Below are positions 9,403-19,991 of a stretch of DNA of 64,000 bases, piece by piece. Source of the stretch: an uncultured Pelagibacteraceae bacterium (lineage in GTDB: Bacteria; Pseudomonadota; Alphaproteobacteria; Pelagibacterales; Pelagibacteraceae); the NCBI GenBank assembly GCA_902588585.1, contig CACIPQ010000005.1:1-64000 (forward strand), given 5' to 3'. The translations under genes and the position numbers were made by a program. The notes under the pieces were generated by a model, which was not told the DNA's origin, searched no databases, and saw nothing but the letters and a program-made list of their open reading frames with translations. The first letter of the stretch is position 1, and the number at the start of each line of letters is the position of its first letter.

Positions 9403-11221
9403 TTTGTTTTTTCTTCATCTCTTCTAATGCCCGAGTAATAAATCTAGGCGTAATGGTTTTTACTGGATTTACAGTTGTTTTTAAATTATCAGTAGTTCCC
9501 TTAATTTTAAAACTTAAACCAAAAACTCCTTCTCCAACTTTTTTTCCAATCAATATATCTCCCACAATAGGAATTTTTGAGACTATACTGTTTAAAGTTT
9601 TTGCTGGAACCAATGTTCCTCGCAAACTTAAAATATCTTTTTTCTTATCAAAATACCCTTCGACTAATACAGAAATAGACGGTCCAATAAGGAAAATTTC
9701 TTTTATATCCATCCATGTGGAACTGCTTTCATATTTTATTATCAAACTATCAAAACTTATTCCTTCCCCTTTTAAAGCGTCTGTCAAACCTTTTAGATCT
9801 GCTAAACTTAATAACTTCGCTAGACCTGGAGCTTTGTTTAACTTAAATTTTTTTATTTCCAAAACTCCTGAAGAGCTTTTGTCATTAGATTTTGATGCAT
9901 ATGTCAAATTACCTCCTTCAAGTCCTTCAAAAAATTCATAACTATTCACTAATGGTCTAGCAATATCTGAGTAGATCTCCACGATACTCATATTGGTTTT
10001 TTTTTCTTTTTTTATAGAAATATCTAAAAATTTATCTTTTTCAAATTCACTTTTTGCAGATATTTTTTCCAACTTCCCTTTCTTAAGTGATCCAACCATT
10101 CTGAATTGATTAAATGGAAACTCTGTATCTGTTAAAACTTTAGTAAAGTCAGCCTCTATGTTCTTTGATATTTTCTTTAAAAAATTATTTTTCTTTTCTG
10201 GTTCGTCCAATTCTTTTAATAAAATTGTTGCGTCAAAAATTTCTCCATCAACAATTATTGATCTCTTATTGTTTTTAATAGTAAAATCATTATTAATTTT
10301 TTTATTTTCTGTTGTTCTTACCTTTACATTTTTAAAGTCTGAAAGGTTGTAATTTTTATTTAACAGCAGATGATCTATTTCTAATAAATTGTCTTCGTTT
10401 TTAAGAGTTAAGTGTTTAATTAATACAGTTTTATTTTTATTAAATGAAAGATCAGTTTTTAAAGAAAAACTCTCACCTAACTTGGTTGATTTGTTAATTA
10501 TAGGCAATCCTATTTTATTATTTTGTAAACTAATTTTTGTATCTGCCCTAAAGCTAATTGCGCCTTTTGTTTTATAAAACTCTATTTTTCCACTGTTTAT
10601 ATCAATCTCGTTATACTTAGAGGATAAATTTTTAATCTTTAATTGCTTGTTGTTAAAAGAAAAGTGAAAATTTAATTCTGAAACCTTATGATTTTTATCG
10701 TGTATGAACTCAGTATCTTTAACAATTCCGGTTAAAACAAAATCATCACCCAATTCATAATTTTTATCAAAACTAAATTCAGATTTTATTTTAATTTTAG
10801 ATTTTTTAATTTTTTCAAAACTACTTTTGTTAAATTCATTTATTTTAAGTTGACTCATTGATGGTTTTATTGAATTAAAATCTAAATATTTAGTTTCAAG
10901 TATAATCTTTTTAATTCCTATCTCTTTTTTTAGTGTAGAAACCAGATCAATATTCGCTCTCAACATGTCTAAAGGAATTTTTGCTGACTCATACTCAACT
11001 TCGGGATCGATAAACTTTATAAATAAAGTTAACTTCTTAACGTCTAGTAAAATTGAAACTTTTTTGAAATCTAAATCAATATTTTTTTCACTTTTTTTAA
11101 TTTCTGACTTAATAATATTGTTAAATCTATCTGTTTCATAACCGTAGAAAGACAAGTAAAATATTAAACCAGCAAAAGATATTAAAAGTAATAAGAATAT
11201 TGAAAGAAAAACTTTTTTCAT
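9395..11221 (-). CDS. Large AsmA-like/DUF3971-type envelope protein
   Basis: N-terminal TM helix; C-terminal LKGTLVPAKTLNSIVSKIPIVGDILIGKKVGEGVFGLSFKIKGT typical of AsmA-like/YhdP C-termini. Confidence 0.75.
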   Translation of the reverse strand: MKKVFLSIFLLLLISFAGLIFYLSFYGYETDRFNNIIKSEIKKSEKNIDLDFKKVSILLDVKKLTLFIKFIDPEVEYESAKIPLDMLRANIDLVSTLKKEIGIKKIILETKYLDFNSIKPSMSQLKINEFNKSSFEKIKKSKIKIKSEFSFDKNYELGDDFVLTGIVKDTEFIHDKNHKVSELNFHFSFNNKQLKIKNLSSKYNEIDINSGKIEFYKTKGAISFRADTKISLQNNKIGLPIINKSTKLGESFSLKTDLSFNKNKTVLIKHLTLKNEDNLLEIDHLLLNKNYNLSDFKNVKVRTTENKKINNDFTIKNNKRSIIVDGEIFDATILLKELDEPEKKNNFLKKISKNIEADFTKVLTDTEFPFNQFRMVGSLKKGKLEKISAKSEFEKDKFLDISIKKEKKTNMSIVEIYSDIARPLVNSYEFFEGLEGGNLTYASKSNDKSSSGVLEIKKFKLNKAPGLAKLLSLADLKGLTDALKGEGISFDSLIIKYESSSTWMDIKEIFLIGPSISVLVEGYFDKKKDILSLRGTLVPAKTLNSIVSKIPIVGDILIGKKVGEGVFGLSFKIKGTTDNLKTTVNPVKTITPRFITRALEEMKKKQTK

Positions 11222-12317
11222 TTATTTTTTTGATCCAAAAATTCCAGCCTCAATAAATTTATCTATATTTCCATTTAAAACCTGATCTGGGTTTGTATCT
11301 TCTATCTTGTATCTTAAATCTTTTACAAGCCTGTAAGGCTGTAAAACGTACGATCTTATTTGGTGTCCCCACCCAATATCTGTTTTGGCTTCAATCTGAC
11401 TTTGGTTTTTTTCCTCTCTTTTTTGAATTTCGTATTCGTAAAGTCTAGCTTTCAACATTTTGTAGCAAGTCTCTTTGTTTTTATGTTGAGATCTTTCGTT
11501 CTGACATTGGACAACAATTTTTGTTGGTATGTGAGTAATTCGAACTGCACTGTCTGTTGTGTTTACATGTTGTCCGCCTGCTCCGCTAGAACGGTAAGTA
11601 TCTATTCTCAAATCTTTTTCATCGATAACAACATCTATACTGTCATCAACCGATGGGTAAACCCAGATGCTTGCGAAACTAGTATGTCTTCTTGCACCTG
11701 AGTCAAAAGGAGATATTCTAACTAAACGATGTACACCTGACTCTTTTTTCATTAAACCATATAAATTTTCGCCAGTTACTTTTAAAGTTGAAGACTTAAT
11801 ACCTGCTTCCTCTCCCTTGTGTTCACTAATCATCTGATAACCAAACTTTTTTTTATCAAACCATTTTAAATACATTCTTCTTAACATATCTGCCCAGTCC
11901 TGGCTTTCTGTGCCTCCAGCACCAGCATGAATTTCCATGTAAATATCTAAACTATCATTTTCACCAGACAAAAAACATTTTGTTTCAAAAACCTTGATTT
12001 CTTTTAGAATACTAAAAATCTTTTTTGAACAATCGTTTAATATTGCTGAATCTTTTTCTTCTATCGCTAGTTTATTTAAATCTTGAAGATTGTTTATTTC
12101 ATTAACTGAACTGGTGTAAAAATTAAGAATACTTTCAAGAAAATTTTTTTCTTTTGTAACTTTTTTAGATTTATTAGCATCTTTCCAGAAATCTTTTTTT
12201 AGAATTTCTTGGTTTAAGCTTGATATTTTATCTTTAACATTATTTTTATCAAAGATACCCCCTGATATTCTTCAAAGACTTCTCAGATAGTTGGCAATTT
12301 TTTTCAAAGTCATTCAT
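11222..12317 (-). CDS. prfB: Peptide chain release factor 2, expressed by +1 programmed frameshift (ORF track lists only the 3' part 11222-11971)
   Basis: GAGGQHVNTTDSAVRITH GGQ motif downstream; short upstream ORF MNDFEKNCQLSEKSLKNIRGYL then TGA at 12249-12251; shifting +1 continues in frame as DKNNVKDKISSLNQEILKKDFWKDANKS...CFLSGENDSL. Confidence 0.96.
12249..12263 (-). promoter_or_regulatory. RF2 programmed +1 frameshift site
   Basis: Minus strand AGGGGGTATCTTTGA: SD-like AGGGGG, spacer, CTT slippery codon, in-frame TGA. Confidence 0.95.
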
Positions 12318-14665
12318 TAGTAGAATCTCCTAAACTTCCTTAATTTATCATAATTTTGTCCAAGATTTAAATTTTTTGATTTTATCTCTTCTACACTACT
12401 TTCTTTAAAAGCCTCAATTATTGCTTTAGAGTTGCCAAAATTAAGTCCTTTACCAGTATTATAGTCCACGGGAAAAAAATAAATATCAGCTGGTATCTTA
12501 AAAGGCTTCATGTCTTCTTTATATAAAGCTCTCTCAATAAAATTTTTAAATATTGGTAGAGCAGCTTTTGATCCTGTTTCGTATTTACCGAGTGTTCTTG
12601 GTTCATCATACCCTATGTAAACACCTATTGCTAAGTCAGATGTAAATCCGATAAACCAAGCATCAAAGTTTTTATTTGTAGTGCCTGTTTTACCTGCCAA
12701 AGGAACATTTAAAACTTTAAGTTTTTTTCCTGTTCCTCTTGTTACAACACCTTCGAGAATTGAGGTTATTTGATAGGCTGTTTCTTTAGTCATGACCTGT
12801 TTGTTTTTTTCTATAATTTTTGGTGTGAAATCTTTATCAAAATTAACAATTTCACATCCTTCACATTTTCTTTTATCAGAATTAAAAATTGTTTTTCCTC
12901 TCCTATCCTGAATACGAGTGATCAGAATTGGTTCTACTTTTTTTCCTCCATTTACAAAAGAACAATAGGCGGTTGTTAATCTGAGAAGTGTAGTTTCATT
13001 GGAACCTAACGATACAGATAAAAGTTCTGGAACATTATCGTAAACACCTAGTTCTTTTGAAATTTTAGAAATTTTATCAAAACCTAATTTTTGGGCCACC
13101 CTTACTGTCATTAGGTTTCTAGACTTTTCAACACCCATTCTCAAAGTTGACGGTCCATAGAATTTTTTTCCATAGTTTTGTGGCTTCCAATTTTTTAAAC
13201 CTTCTCCTTGCTTGCTAACAAATGGTGCGTCTAGAACTAAAGAATTAGGTAAAAAACCGTTTTCTAAAGCAGCAGCATAAACAATTGGTTTAAAAGCTGA
13301 CCCGGGCTGTCTCTTTGCTTGAGTTGCTCTATTAAATTCGCTGGACACGAAACTATATCCTCCAACTAAAGCTTTTGCTTTTCCACTGTAAGGATCCATA
13401 ACAACTATGCTGCCATTAACAAGAGGCAATTGTTTTAAGATCCAAATATCTTTTGATTCTTTTTTTACAAATACTAAATCACCTAATTTCAAAAATTCTC
13501 TAAAAGTTTTTTTTCTTGTCCATTTAAGATTCTTGAAAATAATTTTACCTGATATATTTTTATCTAATAATTTAATTTCTGAAGAATAATCTTCAACTTT
13601 TGTAACTTGTGCTATTTCCCAATTTAAAGTTTTATCGAGCTTTATATTTTTTATCTTACTATTCCAATTCTCATTTTGAAAAATGTTGGTAATTGGACCT
13701 CTCCATCCCTGACGTCTATCGTAGGACTCTATCCCGGATCTTAAAGCATTTAGTGCTGCTATTTGGTACTTTCCGTTTAATGGTGTGCTAATCGATAAAC
13801 CTTCTGAATAAACTTTTTCAAATCCATACTCTGTATTTATAATTCTTCTCACTTCTTCTGTGTATGACTGAGCTTCTTCGACTAATAAAACCTGTCTTTT
13901 TTTCAAAAATATATTTTCTTTTGAAAATTTTTTAAATTCATCTTTAGATATATACCCATTATCTTTGAGGTTATTTAAAACCATATTTCTTCTTAATTTA
14001 GCTAATTTTTTATTTTTATAAGGATTGTATTTGCTGGGAGCCTTTGGCAAAGCAGCAAGAAGAGCGGCTTCTTTATAATTTAGTTCTTTTACAGATTTAT
14101 CGAAATATTCAAGGCTTGCTGAAGCTACGCCGTATGTCCCTTGTCCCAAATAAATCTCATTTAAATAAAGTTCAAGAATTCTTTTTTTTGAATAGGCTTT
14201 TTCTATCCTAAAAGCCAAAATAGCTTCTTTAATTTTTCTCCTAAGTGATACTTCACTTGTTAATAAAAAATTCTTTGCTACCTGCTGAGTGATAGTTGAT
14301 GCTCCTTCTAGTCTTTTTCCTTGAAGAATATTTTGGATATTATTCAAAAAAGCTCTGGTTATACCTTTGGCATCCACACCTGGATGTGCAAAGAAGTTTT
14401 TGTCTTCGGCAGATAAAAAAGAATTTATTACCACTTCTGGTATTGACCCTATCGGAATAAAAAGTCTTTTTTCAATAGCATACTCCGCTATTAATTCTCC
14501 CGAATCTCCGTAGACCCTGCTTGAAACTGACGGTTCATATTTTGCTAGTTTTTTGTAATCTGGTAACCCTGAAGAAAAATACCAAAAAGCTGAAAAAACT
14601 AGAAAAAGTATAGAGAATAAAAATAAAATTCCTACTTTTATTAAACGACTGAGTGTTTTCTTCAT
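12317..14665 (-). CDS. mrcA: Penicillin-binding protein 1A
   Basis: Transglycosylase EDKNFFAHPGVD..., transpeptidase RQPGSAFKP and GKTGTTNKNFDAWFIG. Confidence 0.95.
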   Translation of the reverse strand: MKKTLSRLIKVGILFLFSILFLVFSAFWYFSSGLPDYKKLAKYEPSVSSRVYGDSGELIAEYAIEKRLFIPIGSIPEVVINSFLSAEDKNFFAHPGVDAKGITRAFLNNIQNILQGKRLEGASTITQQVAKNFLLTSEVSLRRKIKEAILAFRIEKAYSKKRILELYLNEIYLGQGTYGVASASLEYFDKSVKELNYKEAALLAALPKAPSKYNPYKNKKLAKLRRNMVLNNLKDNGYISKDEFKKFSKENIFLKKRQVLLVEEAQSYTEEVRRIINTEYGFEKVYSEGLSISTPLNGKYQIAALNALRSGIESYDRRQGWRGPITNIFQNENWNSKIKNIKLDKTLNWEIAQVTKVEDYSSEIKLLDKNISGKIIFKNLKWTRKKTFREFLKLGDLVFVKKESKDIWILKQLPLVNGSIVVMDPYSGKAKALVGGYSFVSSEFNRATQAKRQPGSAFKPIVYAAALENGFLPNSLVLDAPFVSKQGEGLKNWKPQNYGKKFYGPSTLRMGVEKSRNLMTVRVAQKLGFDKISKISKELGVYDNVPELLSVSLGSNETTLLRLTTAYCSFVNGGKKVEPILITRIQDRRGKTIFNSDKRKCEGCEIVNFDKDFTPKIIEKNKQVMTKETAYQITSILEGVVTRGTGKKLKVLNVPLAGKTGTTNKNFDAWFIGFTSDLAIGVYIGYDEPRTLGKYETGSKAALPIFKNFIERALYKEDMKPFKIPADIYFFPVDYNTGKGLNFGNSKAIIEAFKESSVEEIKSKNLNLGQNYDKLRKFRRFY

Positions 14666-14833
14666 AATTTTATTGACTAAATAATAAATGCCTAATTTAG
14701 GCTATCTTAAGGCATTATTACGTTGAGAAAAACTGTATTTTTTAAAAAAAAGAATGTATAATAAAGATATGAACTTTGGCACAAATACTAATAACAATAT
14801 TACATCAAATTTTATGAACGGAATTTATTTATC

Positions 14834-16657
14834 ATGGAAAAAAATTTATATATCGATGCTTCGCATCCAGAAGAAACTAGGGTTGTACTTAAATCAAAGT
14901 CTCATATTGAAGAATATGAGTATGAAAACAAAAACAATCTAAACTTAAAAAGTAACATCTATTTAGGTAAAATTAGCAGGGTAGAACCTTCTTTGCAGGC
15001 TGCTTTCGTGAATTACGGAAGAGAAAGACATGGTTTTTTAGCCTTCAACGATATTCAGTCTGACTATTACCAAATTCCTGTTGAAGACAAAGAACAATTA
15101 CAAAGAGCTGAAGAAAAAATTAGAGAAGATCTTAAAGAAGAAAGTAAAGATACAGAAGTAAAGACGGGAACTGTAACTGAAGAAGGACAAAACCTTAACG
15201 GCACGGAAGATAGCAGTAACAGTGAAAATAGTAACGGTGAAAACAAAAGTACTAAGTCAAATGAGCCTGATAAAATTAGAGAAAAACTAAAAAACAGATA
15301 TGGTGTGAGAAGGTATAGAATACAAGAAGTAATAAGACCGGGACAGGTTATACTCATACAGATAGCTAAAGAAGAAAGAGGGCAAAAAGGAGCAGCCTTA
15401 ACTACATTTATTTCGCTAGCTGGAAAATATATAGTTTTAATGCCAAACACAGCGAAGGGAGGAGGCATCTCTAGAAAAATTATCAATCACGAAGAAAGAA
15501 ATCAAATCAGAACAATGTTGAGGGAAATAGAAATTCCTAAAAGTATGGGTCTTATTGTTAGAACAGCAGGTTCAAGAAAAAGTAAAAAAGAAATTCAAAA
15601 TGACTTGGAAAATACAATCTCTGTATGGGAAGAAATCAAAGATAAAGCCATGGAATCGGCCGCTCCAATTTTAATTCATGAAGAAGGAGACATTATTAAA
15701 AGAGCTCTTAGAGATATATATGACAATGACACAAAATATGTCCATGTAGAAGGCAATGACGGATATCAAAAGGCCAGGCTGTTTATGAAACAGTTTATGC
15801 CAAGAAATTCAAAACTCGTAAAAAAATATAAAGGTAAAATACCTCTTTTTCATAATGAAAATATTGAGAAAGATTTAAATAAAATTTTTGAACCAGTTGT
15901 CAGATTAAAATCTGGTGGTTATTTAGTTATCAATCCAACAGAAGCTTTGGTTGCAATTGATGTTAACTCTGGACAATCAACAAGAGAAGTAAATATTGAA
16001 AAAACTGCTTTAAATACAAATGTAGAAGCAGCTGAAGAAATAGCAAGACAGATCAAGATAAGAGATTTATCTGGCTTAATCGTAATAGATTTTATCGATA
16101 TGATAAATTTCCATAACAGAAGAATAGTTGAGAGAAAGATTAGAGATAAATTAAAATTAGATAGAGCCAGAATACAAAATGGAAGAATTAGTAATTTTGG
16201 TTTAATGGAAATGACTCGTCAAAGACTCAGAGAAAGTTCCGTAAAGTGGGAAACCAATTTATCACTAGAATCCTTTGGATTAAAAATTATAAAAAAAATT
16301 GAAATGTTAGCATTCTCTAATAAAACAAAAATTATTATGGCTTATGTCCCCGAAAAAGTTTCTGTTTATTTAAATTTACAGCATAAAAGAGAATTATCTT
16401 TTTTTGAAAAAAAATATAAATTTAAAATTAATATTCAGCCAGATAGTAATTTAATTATTCCAGAATATAAAATTCATCTTTTGAATAAAAATAAGAAAAT
16501 AATTGACAAGATAGAAAATGCCAAAGATATTTTGGTAAAATCTAATGATAGTACAATAAGTGATAGCAGAAAAGGTTCTCTTTTAAAAAATAAAAAGATA
16601 AAAGAAACTTCTGGTAAAATCTTATGGGTTAGAAAAAAAAGACGTAAATTAAATTAA
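14834..16657 (+). CDS. rne: Ribonuclease E/G
   Basis: S1 segment [38 protein letters not shown] catalytic region; IVIDFIDM. Confidence 0.94.
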   Translation: MEKNLYIDASHPEETRVVLKSKSHIEEYEYENKNNLNLKSNIYLGKISRVEPSLQAAFVNYGRERHGFLAFNDIQSDYYQIPVEDKEQLQRAEEKIREDLKEESKDTEVKTGTVTEEGQNLNGTEDSSNSENSNGENKSTKSNEPDKIREKLKNRYGVRRYRIQEVIRPGQVILIQIAKEERGQKGAALTTFISLAGKYIVLMPNTAKGGGISRKIINHEERNQIRTMLREIEIPKSMGLIVRTAGSRKSKKEIQNDLENTISVWEEIKDKAMESAAPILIHEEGDIIKRALRDIYDNDTKYVHVEGNDGYQKARLFMKQFMPRNSKLVKKYKGKIPLFHNENIEKDLNKIFEPVVRLKSGGYLVINPTEALVAIDVNSGQSTREVNIEKTALNTNVEAAEEIARQIKIRDLSGLIVIDFIDMINFHNRRIVERKIRDKLKLDRARIQNGRISNFGLMEMTRQRLRESSVKWETNLSLESFGLKIIKKIEMLAFSNKTKIIMAYVPEKVSVYLNLQHKRELSFFEKKYKFKINIQPDSNLIIPEYKIHLLNKNKKIIDKIENAKDILVKSNDSTISDSRKGSLLKNKKIKETSGKILWVRKKRRKLN

Positions 16658-17422
16658 TCCCTTGCTTGGACTGCTTGGTGAACCGTAATTTTGCAAACCA
16701 ATTCTTCCTGCAAGATAAGATTGTCTTCCAGCGACAACAGCATTTTTCATAGAAGATGCCATCAAAATAGGATTTTTAGCTTTGGCAATAGCTGTGTTAA
16801 CTAAAACTCCATCACAACCTAACTCCATAGCAATTGAAGCGTCTGATGCTGTGCCTATACCTGCATCTACAATCACTGGAACTTTTGCATTATTAATTAT
16901 AATAGATAAATTAAGTTTATTTCTTATTCCTCTTCCAGAACCAATGGGTGAGGCCAGCGGCATGATCGCTGATGCTCCTATTTCTTCTAATTTTTTTGCA
17001 ATGATTGGATCATCGGAACAATAAACCATGACTTCAAATCCCTCTTTTACAAGAACTTCTGTTGACTTTAAAGTTTCAATCATGTTTGGATACAGAGTTT
17101 TTTTATCACCAAGAACTTCTAATTTTACAAGTTTCCATCCTCCCATTTCTCTAGCCAATCTTAATGTTCGTAAAGCATCTTTTGATGTAAAACATCCTGC
17201 TGTGTTTGGTAAATAAATAATTTTTTTTGGATCTAAATAGTCCATTAAAACTGGTTTGCTTTTATCTAAGATATTTACTCTTCTTACTGCTACAGTAACC
17301 ATATCTGCACCAGAGGCTTTGATGGCTTCCGCTGTTTGCTTAAAGCTTTTATACTTTCCTGTGCCTACAATTAAACGTGACTTAAGTGTATGCTTTCCTA
17401 TTATAAAACTATCTTTTTTCAC
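16649..17422 (-). CDS. thiG: Thiazole synthase ThiG
   Basis: [40 protein letters not shown]. Confidence 0.96.
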   Translation of the reverse strand: MKKDSFIIGKHTLKSRLIVGTGKYKSFKQTAEAIKASGADMVTVAVRRVNILDKSKPVLMDYLDPKKIIYLPNTAGCFTSKDALRTLRLAREMGGWKLVKLEVLGDKKTLYPNMIETLKSTEVLVKEGFEVMVYCSDDPIIAKKLEEIGASAIMPLASPIGSGRGIRNKLNLSIIINNAKVPVIVDAGIGTASDASIAMELGCDGVLVNTAIAKAKNPILMASSMKNAVVAGRQSYLAGRIGLQNYGSPSSPSKGLI

Positions 17423-17625
17423 TACCCTCCTCCAATAAACTGAACAATCTCGATTTTATCATTATTCTTAATCTTTCTTTTTCTATATTGTTGTTTTGGT
17501 AAAATTGTTCCGTTAAGCTCAATTGCTATTTTTTCTTCATGTAATTTATACTTTTTTAAAAGATCTTTAATGCTTAAATTCAAGCGAATTTTTATTCTTT
17601 TTCCATTTAATTGTATTTTTGCCAT
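17422..17625 (-). CDS. thiS: Sulfur carrier protein ThiS
   Basis: 67 aa ubiquitin-like protein ending IVQFIGGG (C-terminal GG), adjacent to thiG. Confidence 0.93.
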   Translation of the reverse strand: MAKIQLNGKRIKIRLNLSIKDLLKKYKLHEEKIAIELNGTILPKQQYRKRKIKNNDKIEIVQFIGGG

Positions 17626-17658
17626 AATTGAGATAATTTAATTTTTTATTATACCAAA

Positions 17659-18105
17659 ATGAATCAAAAAATCCTTGTTATTAATGGTCCAAATTTAAAC
17701 CTGCTTGGAACTAGAGAGAAGGAAAAATATGGTCAATCTTCTCTTGAAGATATAAAAAATAAATGTAAATCACATTCTAAAAAAATAGGTCTGGAGTTAG
17801 ATTTTAAACAGTCTAATGTCGAAGGCGAAATAGTGAATTTTATTCAGGAAAGTAGAAAAAACTATAGCGGAATTATTATTAATGCCGGAGGATATACCCA
17901 CACATCTGTTGCTATACTTGATGCTTTGCTAGCTGTTAAAAAACCAACAATAGAATTACATATAACAAACATTTACAAAAGAGAGGATTTCAGGCATAAA
18001 TCATTGATTAGCAAGGCTGCTAACGGAATAATTTGTGGTTTGGGTGTTGATGGATATATTATGGCACTTGATGGGATTAAAAAGATTATAAATAATGAAA
18101 ATTGA
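17659..18105 (+). CDS. aroQ: Type II 3-dehydroquinate dehydratase
   Basis: ILVINGPNLNLLGTRE, INAGGYTHTSVAILDAL, ELHITN. Confidence 0.97.
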   Translation: MNQKILVINGPNLNLLGTREKEKYGQSSLEDIKNKCKSHSKKIGLELDFKQSNVEGEIVNFIQESRKNYSGIIINAGGYTHTSVAILDALLAVKKPTIELHITNIYKREDFRHKSLISKAANGIICGLGVDGYIMALDGIKKIINNEN

Positions 18106-18502
18106 CAAAAAATTAATAAAAGAACTTAAAGACTACTTAGAGGAGTTTGATTTATCTGAAATTGAGTACCAAGACGGCAGTAAAAAAATAAAAGTAGCAA
18201 AAAATCAACTTTCTCAACCAAGCGTAACTGTTCATAAACCAAATTTAGCTTCAGTCAAAGAAGAGAGCGGGACTAAGATTACCTCCCCTATTATTGGTAC
18301 GGCATATTTAGCTCCTGAGCCAGGAGCGAAAAAATTTGTCGAGATAGGAAACCAAATAAAAAAAGGTCAAACTGTTATGATTGTTGAGGCAATGAAAACA
18401 ATGAATCATGTTCCTGCTACTTCGGATGGTGTTGTAAAAAAAATTTTAGTTCAAGATGGTCAAGCTGTAGAGTTTGGTCAAACTTTAATTCTTCTTAAAT
18501 AA
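18095..18502 (+). CDS. accB: Acetyl-CoA carboxylase biotin carboxyl carrier protein
   Basis: Biotinylation motif VEAMKTMN. Confidence 0.96.
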   Translation: MKIDKKLIKELKDYLEEFDLSEIEYQDGSKKIKVAKNQLSQPSVTVHKPNLASVKEESGTKITSPIIGTAYLAPEPGAKKFVEIGNQIKKGQTVMIVEAMKTMNHVPATSDGVVKKILVQDGQAVEFGQTLILLK

Positions 18503-18505
18503 TTA

Positions 18506-19843
18506 ATGTTTAAAAAAGTTTTAATAGCCAATAGAGGAGAGATTGCTGTTAGAATTATAAGAGCTTGTAAAGAATGGGGAATTGGAACTGTGGCCGTACA
18601 CTCAGATGTAGATGCAGATTCAATGCATGTACGTTTAGCTGACGAGAGTGTTTGTATAGGATCACATCAGCCACAAAATAGTTACTTAAATATTGCAGCA
18701 ATAATGTCAGCGGTTGATGTAACTGGAGCCGAAGCAATTCATCCTGGTTATGGTTTTTTATCAGAAAATTATAAATTTGCAGAAATAGTTGAAAAACATA
18801 AAATTAAATTTATTGGCCCCAAGGCTGATATCATAAAAAAAATGGGAGATAAAATTGAAGCAAAGAAAATTGCTAAAAAAAATGGTTTACCAATAATAGA
18901 AGGATCAGATGGTGCAGTTAAAGATGTAAAACAAGCAAAGTCTATATGTAAAAAAATTGGTTACCCAATTTTAATTAAAGCTTCTGGCGGGGGCGGAGGT
19001 AAGGGAATGAAAATAGTAGAAAGCGAAAATAAATTAGAAGAGCTTTATTCATTAGCTCGTTTGGAAGCAAAAAAATATTTTGGAAATGACGAAGTTTATA
19101 TCGAAAAATATTTTAAATATCCTAGACACATTGAAGTTCAAGTTTTATCTGGTAAAAATAAAACTGTGCATTTAAACGAAAGAGATTGCAGTGTTCAAAG
19201 AAAGCATCAAAAACTAATAGAAGAAACTCCAAGCCCAGTATTAGATGAAAAGACAAGATCTGATTTGCTCGAAAGAACTACTAAAATGGTTGAAACCATA
19301 GGTTATGAGGGAGCTGGAACTGTTGAGTATATTTATGAAAATGGAAAATTTTATTTTTTAGAAATGAATACCAGGGTACAGGTCGAACACCCTGTAACTG
19401 AAGTCCAAACAGGTATTGATATTGTGAAAGAGCAGATATGGATTGCTCATTCAGGTGAAACTGCATTAAAACAAAGTGACATTAGTGCACGAGGACATTC
19501 TATAGAGTGCAGAATTAATGCTGAAGATCCGTCTAAAAATTTTCAACCTAGCCCTGGAATAATTTCCGTATGTCATCAACCTTCTGGATTTAGAACGAGA
19601 GTGGATGGTGCAATATTCCAAGGATGCAAAATAACCCCGTATTATGATAGTTTAATATGTAAATTGATATGTAAGGGAAGAAACAGAACCGAGGCTATAC
19701 AAAGAACCTTGAGATCTCTCAATGAATTTGTCATCGAAGGTATTACAACCACCATAGATTTACAGAAAAAAATACTCTCTCACGAAAAATTTGTTACATC
19801 TGATTTTGATACAAATTGGCTCTCAAAAGAAAGATTTTATTAG
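18506..19843 (+). CDS. accC: Acetyl-CoA carboxylase biotin carboxylase
   Basis: FKKVLIANRGEIAVRIIRA, ASGGGGGKGMKIV, EMNTRVQVEHPVTE. Confidence 0.97.
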   Translation: MFKKVLIANRGEIAVRIIRACKEWGIGTVAVHSDVDADSMHVRLADESVCIGSHQPQNSYLNIAAIMSAVDVTGAEAIHPGYGFLSENYKFAEIVEKHKIKFIGPKADIIKKMGDKIEAKKIAKKNGLPIIEGSDGAVKDVKQAKSICKKIGYPILIKASGGGGGKGMKIVESENKLEELYSLARLEAKKYFGNDEVYIEKYFKYPRHIEVQVLSGKNKTVHLNERDCSVQRKHQKLIEETPSPVLDEKTRSDLLERTTKMVETIGYEGAGTVEYIYENGKFYFLEMNTRVQVEHPVTEVQTGIDIVKEQIWIAHSGETALKQSDISARGHSIECRINAEDPSKNFQPSPGIISVCHQPSGFRTRVDGAIFQGCKITPYYDSLICKLICKGRNRTEAIQRTLRSLNEFVIEGITTTIDLQKKILSHEKFVTSDFDTNWLSKERFY

Positions 19844-19895
19844 GATAATTATTTGAATTGAAAATTAATATTTTAAATGATATTAAAATAAAAAT

Positions 19896-19979
19896 ATGGG
19901 ATACCCAAAAAAACATAGAGGAAGACGTAAAATTGGTTCAAAAAAAAGACGAGCCAGAAGAAGAAACAAGAAAAGATAG
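19896..19979 (+). CDS. Tiny highly basic 27-aa protein (not in ORF track)
   Basis: ATG...TAG encodes MGYPKKHRGRRKIGSKKRRARRRNKKR; sits in the accC to 19992-ORF gap. Confidence 0.6.
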   Translation: MGYPKKHRGRRKIGSKKRRARRRNKKR

Positions 19980-19991
19980 TCTGGTCCGTTA

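Noticed and set aside
14754-14942. 62-aa ORF before rne
   Set aside because: Overlaps the 5' end of the strong rne CDS in another frame; no protein motif.
15067-15486. 139-aa minus ORF inside rne
   Set aside because: Ser/Leu-rich antisense shadow of the acidic rne linker.
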